From positions 1,202-30,060 of the forward strand of contig JAHLWZ010000563.1 in NCBI GenBank assembly GCA_020536535.1: a stretch of DNA of 28,859 nt, given 5' to 3'. Each line of letters opens with the position of its first letter. Positions within the stretch are counted from its first letter, which is position 1. The notes beneath the pieces were generated by a model. The model ran no database searches. It was not told the DNA's origin and worked only from the letters and a program-made list of their open reading frames with translations. This document shows positions 9,408-18,909 of the stretch, one piece after another. The stretch comes from Pelomyxa schiedti (Eukaryota > Evosea > Pelobiontida > Pelomyxidae). The position numbers and the translations under genes are program-made.

Positions 9408-12400
9408 ATGAGTGACACCCGCGATTGCTCGGCAACAGCCAAATTGCTGTGGAACGCATCCGCGAGAGGCGACGCCAGCGCAGTTGGGGAGATTTTGCAG
9501 TCCCTCGGCGCCACAAGGGTAGGGGAGTGGCAACATGGCGTCACGGCCACCGCCACCACAACACCAATCAAGGGGCAGCGCGTTGACCCCTGTACAGCGT
9601 TCATGTCGAATGTAGTAGATGCGCATGTGCCAACTGAAATGAATGATGGAAAACAGGCAGGTTCAACACCACTGTGGATTGCCAGCCATAACGGGCACAT
9701 CAACGTTGTTGAGTTACTCGTCACCAAAGGCAACGCAGACGTGAACAAGGCAACGTCTGGCGTTGGTACCACGCCACTGTTCGTTGCCAGCCAGAAGGGG
9801 CACATCGACGTTGTTGAGTTACTCGTCACCAAAGGCAACGCAGACGTGAACAAGGCAACGTCTGACGATGGTACCACGCCACTGTACGTTGCCAGCCATA
9901 ACGGGCACATCAACGTTGTTGAGTTACTCGTCACCAAAGGCAACGCAGACGTGAACAAGGCAAGGTCTAACGATGGTATAACGCCACTGTACGTTGCCAG
10001 CCATAACGGGCACATCGACGTTGTTGAGTTACTCGTCACCAAAGGCAACGCAGACGTGAACAAGGCAACGTCTGACGTTGGTGCCACGCCACTGTACGTT
10101 GCCAGCCAGAACGGGCACATCAACGTTGTTGAGTTACTCGTCACCAAAGGCAACGCAGACGTGAACAAGGCAAGGTCTGACATTGGTGCCACGCCTCTCG
10201 TCATTGCTGGATCACAGAGCCACAAAAGGATTGTGGACTTGCTGGTTTGTTGTGGTGCTGCCCCCCCACAAAACTTCCAGAGTTCACTTGATGGCAACGC
10301 GTCGCCTTTAGTGAAGGCCCTGATGAATACAACGACAACAGTAGTCGATGAGGCTGGGCTGCTGCGTGGCGTAACGGCACACTCACTATCCATCAGAGAT
10401 GGAGAAACACCAGGGCCGAGGGAGTCAACATGTTGCTTGTGGTTACTACGGAGTGAGGTTACAGCCACTGTCAAGGATGCAATCAACACAGAGATACATG
10501 AATCAATCACAGACCGTAAGAGACGACAGCAGGAAACCCCAAGGATACTTGCAAGACTGGTGTGGTTTTTTTTGTGTTCTATGTGTTCAACCTCCTTCCT
10601 CACAAAACCCACCAGAATTCCATTTGCGAAGTGAGGAACCAGGTGATGAAGAGACCCTCACAGAGGTTCTCTGCACTCTCTTTTACATATCGAAGCCTCG
10701 ATGCCTGGTTGGAGGTGGCCAAAAATCACTGTCAAGGTGCCAAGGAAACTGCCGAGAAGGATTCCGCCGGGACGGTTATTGCCTCCACCAAGGTCGCAGA
10801 TACCCAGATCAAAGTCACCACCCTCGAAGATCAAATGAAAGAGTGTGAAGACAAACTGGTGACAGCCCGGAAACAATTCGATCAGGCCACACAAGAATCA
10901 AAGAGAGCTATGGGATATGCAAGATCCTGTGCACAGATCATTTGGTGGTTGCAGAAAGAGAAAGATGCCGTAAAAAGAGGTCTGGAAATGGCTCGAAGCC
11001 AACTGCACAAGCTGAACCAGGTTGCATCAACCAATACACTCCAGGCATTGTCGACAGACGAGGTTGCGAACCTGCTCATCCCTGAGTTGCACCTCTTCGC
11101 GCCGTCATACCACCAACCAAGTTGTACAAACAACAGCAATGGCGTCGCCGAGGCCAAAGAGAAGGAGGATGAACTGCGTAAGCAACTCCTGAGGAACAAC
11201 GTGAACGGAGAGGCACTTGAACAACTCACGAACGAGGACATGGTGGACCTCGGCCTCACAAATGTGTTGCACAGAAAGGCCATTTTCCACGTCGTTGAGA
11301 GTGTCAAAGTGTTTGGAATAATCCCATCCCTCTGGAACTGTCACAGCAGCAACACTACCAACACGGCATTGTCGTGGACGGAAGAGCAAGTTGGGCAGTG
11401 GCTGTCAAATGAAGGGTTTGGCCAACTCCTTAAGGAAACGACTCTACCTGGAACATCCAAATCACGTTTGTTGATGCCCGGATGGGCGATTGTTCACCTC
11501 ACACATAGTGACTTGAAATCCCTTGGGCTGACTGCAATTGGAGACCTCAGGCGTCTTTCCACCAAAATATCCACCTTGAAATCAGAGTGCTTTCGAAAAG
11601 GAACTCCAAATGGCAACAACGGGGCCCCCAATGATGGAACCACTTCGACGAGCACGATTGCACCACAGGATCCTAATGTAGAGTCAGGAGAGCGGGCATT
11701 GCAACAACCAGAAGTGCTTGGCCTTCCCACTGTCCCATGTGATACACGAGAACAAAACCCAAAAGAAACGGTGCTTCAGGCAATCTTCACAGTGACCTGG
11801 GAGCAACTGAATGAAAATCTTCATGAAATTGTCAATTCCAATGGGACTGCAGTTCTTTCTGCGGCTGAAGGGATAGTGCCTCTTTGTGAAATCCCACCGA
11901 ACGAAGCCCCACAAACAGCAGTTTGTTGCACTTCAACTTCCAGTCCCTGTGAGTCCCTGGATGGGCTTCTTCAAAGCACTGCAAAAAAAACTACTGCTGT
12001 CATTTCTCACACAGATGAGAATGTGATGCCGGTTCCTCCTCAATGTGACAGCATTTATTCTTTAATGGTACTTTCCCCTCACACCCAATATTCTTCCGCA
12101 CTCACACAGGAAAAAGGAAAAGAAATATCTTCATTGCCCGTCAAACAACATCATTTTACTGAATCAGGCCTTGAGGGTTGTGTCGAAACTGGCTGAAGAG
12201 CAGTTTCCTTCATTCATTCAGTCACTCTCTTCAGCCTTGAAATGTTTGCGAAATGTATCTGAAGGGGGAAAATCAGTAGAATCTGCAAAGACCCAGATAG
12301 AGGAAACAAAGAAATTGCATGGGGCTGCAGTTGAAGAGCTGAAACTCCTTAAGAATGCGCTGTTGGAATCAGAAGAGAAACTCCGCCGGTCGGTGGTGCA

Positions 12401-13206
12401 GTCACGGGCACACAGAGAGTTTCTCATGTGGCTCTGCATGGAGAGGGATGACATTCGGAAGGAACTTGCTTCCGCAAGACGAGATCACGAAACAATCACC
12501 TCTTTGTTCACCAGGAAGAGTTTCACAGGCCTGACATCCACCGATGTTGCAAGGCTCGTCATTCCCGAAACTGCTCTCTTTTCCTGGTCACATGAAAGCC
12601 GTACAGGTTACCATATCAATACTCTTTCCCTCCCCCTCATCATCCACAGGTACAGAAGCCAAGGAACAAAAAGTTTGCGAATTGTTCATGAAGAATATGA
12701 TGGACGGTGAGGCCCTTGACTACCTCCCCGACGACAAAGCAGTTCTGAAGAAACTCGGGCTCAGGGAGCTCCTCCCACGCAAAGCACTTTGTCACTTCAT
12801 TCGGCACCACGTGATTGGTTCCGCATCCACACCCACATCACCCCCGTTGTCCGCAACATCGTCACCAGCCACCAGCAACAAAGCTGACTGTGGAACACAA
12901 CTTGTTAAGTGGACACCGCAACAAGTGGAAAAGTGGTTCGAAGAACAAATCGCGGAACTTCTACCCCACAATCACAATCCAGGGGAGTCGGCAGCATCAA
13001 GAGCAACATCCACACCTGACTCACGAGTGGCCTCCTCATCAACTTCCAAAAGTACTCGCGTTGGTGCAACTAGGGCACCACCCGGCTGGGCATTTGAGGA
13101 ACTCAAAGCAAGGGACATCATGGATTTGTTCCCAACAGTCCCAATTGGTATTGTCTGTAAGTTGGCTCACAGAATCACTCTCTTGGCCTCCTCATCTTCT
13201 CCTTGA
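9408..13206 (+). CDS. ankyrin repeat, coiled-coil and SAM-domain protein with duplicated C-terminal module
   Basis: Probable scaffold protein of about 1216 aa. Exons: 9408-10559, 10616-12067, 12117-12606, 12650-13206; the third acceptor is the least certain. Residues 1-80 are unassigned. Residues about 85-260 are five near-identical 35-aa ankyrin repeats (TPLYVASHNGHINVVELLV type) and a divergent sixth. Exons 2-4 hold two copies of a module: coiled coil with a conserved MWLCMERDD-like patch, then TSTDVARLVIPE, then a SAM-like helix bundle (NGEALEQLTNEDMVDLGL), then a clearer SAM (LSWTEEQVGQWL, ending PGWA and a hydrophobic helix). The two copies are separated by a Ser/Thr-rich linker. SAM and ankyrin domains both bind proteins, so a polymerising adaptor is plausible; no enzymatic motif is seen. 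Starts only 42 bp after the dehydrogenase stop on the same strand. Confidence 0.8.
9660..10184 (+). repeat. five tandem 105-bp ankyrin repeats, nearly identical in DNA
   Basis: The 105-bp period is exact for five units. The segment encoding GHIxVVELLVTKGNADVNKA is almost invariant at nucleotide level, with changes concentrated in a few codons (N/D, H/Q, T/R). The synonymous identity points to recent unequal crossing-over or gene conversion. A sixth, diverged unit follows to about 10270. Confidence 0.92.
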
Positions 13207-13290
13207 TGTTTTGTTGTGACGAAGCTCAATTGTTCCCTGTGTGCATCCCACAAATCAATGAAAAGAAAGCAAAGGCTATTGTGTGACGAC

Positions 13291-16200
13291 TTATAATATC
13301 GTGTTATTACTTCGGCAGATACTGGCTTCAAAAGCCTTTAACGGCAAGGGAGGGTCCCTCAGTGCTCAGAAAGCGTACTCACTGCCCAGAATCCAGCTCC
13401 ATACCTTTTTTGGTGTTTTGTAATCAAATTGTTTGAAGAGGGGTACTTGTCATCCATGGTGGGGAAGCGAGAGCGAATTTCCACTCCACAATCATTGCCG
13501 AGAGTGCAAACAGTGAGCCCGTTTATAATGACACTGTGGTCCCACTCCTTTTGTTTTGTTGTTATGAGGTAATTTGAGGTGGGAGAGACAAAATCGTGAT
13601 GGAATGACATTATACATACAGCGGATTCTCCATCAAGAACAAAGTCATACATTGTGCCAACAAACAGTGATGTTGGCTGTTTGACCTCCACAGGCCTCGT
13701 CCACTTTCCATCCATGAAAATGGGATGCCCTGTTGTCAGTCCTACGTTCTGGATAAAGACTAAATTGTATTGCTTGTTGACAGCCCGTGTTCGAACTTGT
13801 ATCACTGTGCGGGGTTTCATCTTGACTCCTGACAAAACACAGTCACCTGGTTGAATATCTTCCACTGTTCTGTTGTTGAAGTTATTGTAGGGTGTTAACT
13901 TCCGTTTACATATGGGAAGAGTGAGGCAACTTATGAGACAAATCAGCTAGAAGCACTTTTCCGTCTCCCAAAAAGCAGCCGCACCCCGGCTCCGGTGGCT
14001 AGAAGGAAAAAAGTCAAGGAGAAAGTGAGGAAGTTCAAGGAAGGCCGATTTTTACGGGCAATTGGGGGAGCCGATACTTGACAACCCCTGGAGTTGGATT
14101 CACCCATTCTGCAAGTCTCCCATTTCTTTTTATCCCTTCGTGTATTAAAAAAGAAGCACATGAAGTAGAGCCAAGCATATTTACATAAGAGCTTCAAGTT
14201 CCCCCTGTGCTGTTCCCAGTCCGACGGCTGACTACGTCATTTATTTAGTTGGGGGTTTTCAGGAAAGTATCTCCTCAACCTGTCAGCAGGAAAGTGTGGC
14301 AGCCAAGCTTCATTGAGGCCCGTCAGTCGATAGAACTCTTTGGAGACCTTGTAATGTTGTGTTGGCGTTTCGATTTTTATTGATTATGGGGTGGCAACCC
14401 TGCCAAGTCGGCACAAATCCGCTGGGCGGAGGAACGCGAAGACAAAGAGCCAACAAAAATCAGGCAACACCCTTGGACTTGAATATGCAGGCAGAAGAGT
14501 GACACAAAAGGCATCCCCCAAGACATCACTTTGAAGTCTCCGCCACATTCCAGATGCAACAACTATCGTGGCAGAACCCTCGGATATCGGGGTGACAGAG
14601 TGGAACTGCACAGCGAAGAAAAGCAAAGGAAGTTAAGCACCAACCCCAAACCTCCGCGGGGACCAGCAAACCTCTCTGGCAGCAGGAGTGTCTTGAGTTG
14701 CAACTTGAGTCCAAGAAAAGTTCTTCAAATCAAGCCTAAAAAAGAAACCAATTAGGGACTTTGCTGTGAGAGCGGAATGCACACACAAAAAGAACTCACA
14801 CACGGGATTGCTGTTTGTGGAAGACACCAGCACAAATTTCTCCTCCTCGCGCTCAGAGAGGAAGCACCCAACGTTCCCTCTCTGCGGTGTCGGGTGTTGT
14901 GCCCCAGTTGGTGTGATTGCTTCCCATCTTCGTTTGGGTGGAGACGAACCAAGTCCATGAAGATTAAGTGCCCAAATATCATCAAGTTTGGTGTTGTTAG
15001 CTGCTATTCCTCCATAAACAATCAACATTCCATTCCTGAATGATGAGATCATGCTTGTGAATCACTGTGTGAATAGAAAATAGCTCGGGGAAAAACCTTG
15101 TTACAAATGAAGAATGGTGATATCGTGGTGTGGGGGTGTTCTCCGTCGGAATTTCGTTCCATTCTTTGCTTGAGATGTTGTAGACTTCCACACAAAGAAA
15201 ACAGTGATTTTTCATATTGTTGGGGGAGAAGAGATACCATGCAAGGTGTTACAAGCTCCGACAGTGTAAGAATTTCCTCCAAACAAGAAAAGATTGCCAC
15301 AGAAGCTGTGTGGGGTGTAAGTTTCTCTTCAAAAGTTTCAGACACACTTCACGAGAGAGGCACCATGTTTTGGTGTGGGCAGAGCTGTGGTACAATTGGT
15401 GTTGAGAGAGGACCACAGAAATGTCGCCATGTCAAATTGAAAGAAATCATTCGTGTCATCATTGGCACATCCACCAAAAAGATAAACGGTGTTTTGGCAG
15501 CGGCTACTTGCTGGGAAGCAGGACGATACCAGCGGTGGCAATTCACTGTTTTGAATAGAATCTGAAGTTGATAATGGTGATGCAGTCAGGGGTGTCGGCA
15601 GTTCGGAGGAAACAAGTGATTCGAGCTGAGGATCACAACCATTTGCCACATCTTGATGCAAGATGACAGAAGAGTGCTCCTCCAGCGCCAGAACTGGACG
15701 TATTTCTGGTCTTCCAGCGTTCTTTTCTTCTCCACCAGATTCCTTATGTCTTCTCTCACATGTTATTGGTGGAAACCATTGCTTTGCTTTCATATCAAAT
15801 CGCTGCACACAGTGATGTGCATTTGCGTTCATGCCACCAAAGAAAAAAAGGGTGCCATTAAAGTGATGACACACGTGGCCATAACTGCTCAAAATCAGTG
15901 TCCTGAAACAATCAATAACTGTCTACCAGAGAAATTCTGGATTGGTTGAGCCGTTTCCAAAAATAGGAATACAACGCGGCGCATCAACTGATGCAAAAGG
16001 CTTGGCAGTGTTCATTGCTTGTTGTAACGTAGATGGCAGGAGGGAACTTAAAAAGCCTAAAAAGTTTTGGTCAGTACAAAAAAAAGAAGGGCAATGGGAC
16101 AAGTACCAAGAAGCCCAGTGGGCTGTGTGGGCTGTGAGTCTATTATCTGATCACATACCTGCGGTTCCAGAAGAGAAGTATATTCTGGGCCCTCAAAGAC

Positions 16201-17132
16201 AAGTTCTGGAATGGTACGACAAGGGTGTCTGTAGAGCCTTTCGTGGATATTGTATAAAGATTCCTGGATACGTGACACCAGAATCTTGATATTTGTTTTC
16301 TTCAAGGCACTCACTTCAACGTAACTGTCAGCCCCAAAGTAATCTGCATACTATTGCGTTTCACATTATGCTTTGCCTTTGGATTGACATTTAAATGAAA
16401 TTATGGATTTTACTCTTCTGCAAGTTTTCAGTGGTATAGACGATTTTGATCTTAAGTCCTGTTGCAGGCCCACAAGGATGTATGCCCTTGGTCTCCTGCG
16501 TTCTTTTTCCTCACGCTTTGATGAAGGGAAAGTCTTTTGAGGAAACTTAGTTGAAGGCAACACCTGGATGGTTTTTCATACGTCATTTGCTATTGCAAGT
16601 AGGGAATCAGGTTGATTGATGTCGAAGCAAAGAAGACAGAGTTCACAGAACCGAAGTGCATTCCACTCTTGTTGTTTGACATTAAACATGCAACTACATG
16701 AAACTAATGCCGGTGGGTGTTCAGTTCAACGATCAAAAAAGGATTTACCAGCCATGATTGCACTCAATACTGTGCCGTGAGCTGGGGTTTTTTTTAGCCT
16801 CTTAAAAGAAGGCTCGATGACGATTCCATACCGGTGTAATCGAAGAAAGCTGGGGGAGTATACCTTGCAATCCGAGCCCTGAAACAAAAAGGCTTACCGC
16901 GTGTGTCCCGTGCACATTGGGTAACAGTGGCAATAGCATCAAGCAATGTGCACTAACGAACACGTGAGTTTCTATTAAGATTGACAGTGCACAAATAGTA
17001 AGGTGGCGAGCCAAAATTTATGGTTCTGGAGCATCAGATGGCCAGGCGTACTTTTCCAACGCCATGCTTACCCCAAAGAACCACGTTGGGAATAAGTAGG
17101 TACCCCCGGCGCAGGGTCTCCGTGGCAGTCAT
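13291..17132 (-). CDS. Rho-like GTPase - kelch - F-box - Hint domain protein
   Basis: Nineteen exons, all phases consistent, about 925 aa: 17132-17052, 16952-16822, 16781-16749, 16693-16582, 16545-16414, 16350-16155, 16056-15927, 15887-15348, 15305-15238, 15184-15097, 15053-14802, 14735-14672, 14605-14399, 14347-14280, 14204-14078, 13998-13910, 13869-13620, 13547-13383, 13335-13291. Residues 1-220 resemble Rho GTPases: P-loop GKHGVGKC, switch I RYTPPAFFDY, LCLLCFDI, ILVGLQQDLR, YVEVSAL. Several nucleotide-binding residues are replaced. Residues about 275-640 carry kelch blades (FFFGG, VYLFGG, LFLFGG, LIVYGG). Residues about 655-700 are an F-box (LPDFCWLFVFAFL, PADLCRLGRVSKEFYRL). The C terminus is a Hint/Vint-type domain: CFLGDGKVLLAD, VEDIQPGD, LTTGHPIF, VIINGLTVCTLG. 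F-box proteins recruit substrates to SCF ubiquitin ligases through Skp1; Hint domains cleave peptide bonds. The 16155/16056 junction uses a weaker donor and is the least secure. Confidence 0.78.
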
Positions 17133-17360
17133 TGGCTCACCCAACCCTCGACTAACGTCCTTGTTCATCTGTATCTTTTGATACTCTGATCATTTCCGTG
17201 CACCTGTGAACTGGAGGTACTCCCGCTCAGCTTGTCCCTCAAGAAGAGTGGAGTGGGATGGATCACTTTCCGAGGAGAACAGAAATCAATCACACAAGAC
17301 CAGATACTGTAGCTACGCAGCAGGCGAGTTTTGATTTCTCACAGGCGGAACACAACAACA
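17133..17360. other. divergent promoter region between the Rho/kelch/F-box/Hint gene and the SDR gene
   Basis: A 228-bp head-to-head spacer. It must contain both transcription starts. No recognisable TATA or repeated motif stands out. Confidence 0.4.
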
Positions 17361-18608
17361 ATGGGGAGGGCGTTGTGGTTCGGGACGTGGCCCGAGATCT
17401 ACGTGATGTGTGCGTGCTGCGGGGTGATACTGTACATGCTGAGGAGGATAAGGCAAAGGAAGGAGGTCAGGCGGTACAATGTAGTAATTGTTGGTGGCGA
17501 CTCGGGTTTCGGCTTAGCCATGGCCAAGGCCTTTTTACGGTGGCGTACAATGCTTTTTTTTTTTTTTTTTTTTTTATCAATTTTTGTGAAAGTAACGCTT
17601 CTGCAGAATGGGTGATAGAGTGCTTATATGGTACACGTTTCGCTTTTTATTGTGAAGTCTCATTTTTTGGCTTTTTCTTGCAGTGGTACAAACAGTTTGA
17701 AACTTCAAGCAGCACAACAGGAGTTGCAACGATATGGCGCGAATATCTTCTCACTTGCATGTGATATTAGAAAAGCTTCTGTATAATCCATCCCGTTCCC
17801 TGCCCGATTGTAACCCACGATGATAGGATGTGCGAGGTTTGAGAAAGCATGCAGTAACTTGTCTCAAAACTGTTGACATCTGGGTCAATAATGCTGGTGT
17901 AAATCAAGAAAAACAATCGCCTCTGACAGATGTTGGTGAAACTGAGATGAGAACCGTAGTGGAGACAAACCTTATCGGGACAATATTATGCTGCAAGGAA
18001 GCACTCACTCTGATGATAAAGTACCTTCCTACTATGAATGACCTCTCATCTCACTATAGACAAAATGGTGGTGGACATATTTTCAATGTGTCCGGTGCAG
18101 GTGGAAAGGGCCAAGGAACTCCGCAGCACGCAATCTATGGAGCCACAAAAGCTGCAATTTCTCAACTCACTCAATCATTGGCTTCAGAAGCGCATAAAGA
18201 GGTTGATAACGTTGGTGTCCACTTGGTATCACCAGGGGTTATGATGCCCACAAAAATTTTGTTGGGTGCCAGTCAAAGGTAATCAAATAGCTGTTAACTT
18301 TACCTCCTTTTTTCGTTTTTCCCTTCTAACATTCACACAGACTTCCACCAAGCCAGGTTAGACTTTTCAATGCACTTAGTGTGGACCCTGATGCCGTTGC
18401 CGAATACCTTGTACCTCGTATGCGGATAACCAGAGGAAAAACCAGTACTCTGACCTACAGAGGGAAAATCGGTTTGATGGTCTCAATGGTCCTGGCATAT
18501 GTCATTTTGCCTTGTTTGCCAGCAGTATTGCTGCGAATATTTGGCTGGGATGCCAGCCACCGTGCTTTCTCCAGTGACGGGTGTGGAATGCAAATTGCTA
18601 TTATGTGA
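17361..18608 (+). CDS. short-chain dehydrogenase resembling chlorophyll b reductase (NYC1/NOL)
   Basis: NAD(P)-dependent SDR of about 331 aa. Exons: 17361-17539, 17684-17780, 17827-18278, 18341-18608. An N-terminal membrane segment (MCACCGVILYML) is followed by the cofactor loop VVIVGGDSGFGLAMA, the structural WVNNAG, a catalytic Ser in HIFNVSGAGGKG, and the YGATK catalytic Tyr/Lys (about residues 196 and 200). HIFNxxGAGxxGxxTP, the HLVSPGVM stretch and the VAEYLVPRMR motif are what I associate with NYC1/NOL chlorophyll b reductases rather than the related ketodihydrosphingosine reductases. The C terminus has a second hydrophobic segment (MVLAYVILPCLPAVLL), so it is probably anchored in a membrane. 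The true substrate is unknown; without evidence of a plastid, a lipid or quinone substrate is equally possible. Intron 1 contains a run of about two dozen T. Confidence 0.8.
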
Positions 18609-18909
18609 CTAACTGTGACCCAAAGGCAACCTGCACACAAGCAACGGTCCTATGTCGCCGAGCACAACCTCAGCTGAAACAAAATCTTCTCACAAAAAGT
18701 ACCCAATAAAGCAAGGCTTCAAATCCAACTCTGGGAAATGCCTATCAGACCTGTTCAACCATACATAATGGACACCTCTTTTGCTTCCCTCCTATTCCCT
18801 TAAAAAATAAACCAAGAGTTCTATCCTATTTCCACTGTAATTCCATTCACCCAAAAAAGGAATGCTTGGTTCGCCCTTCATTTGGCATCAGCATTTCCCG
18901 GTCAGTTAT
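18609..18909. other. convergent intergenic region
   Basis: About 300 bp between the stops of the SDR and RNA ligase genes. It contains AATAAA-type hexamers on the plus strand and no convincing coding exon. Confidence 0.5.
18705..18710 (+). promoter_or_regulatory. candidate polyadenylation signal AATAAA for the SDR gene
   Basis: Canonical hexamer about 100 bp after the SDR stop codon, in AT-rich sequence. Position fits, but single hexamers are common by chance. Confidence 0.35.

Noticed and set aside
9404-10612. A 402-aa open frame antisense to the ankyrin repeats
   Set aside because: It is repetitive only because the sense strand is; the sense frame matches ankyrin consensus at every unit and the antisense frame matches nothing.
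13943-14197. Apparent transmembrane helix before the Hint domain
   Set aside because: The hydrophobic stretch is the pyrimidine-rich end of an intron (13999-14077). Splicing it out creates the Hint start with the expected Cys and restores phase.
17550-17575. Run of about 24 T as a possible functional element
   Set aside because: It lies in an intron of the SDR gene and is most simply a long polypyrimidine or slippage-prone tract.
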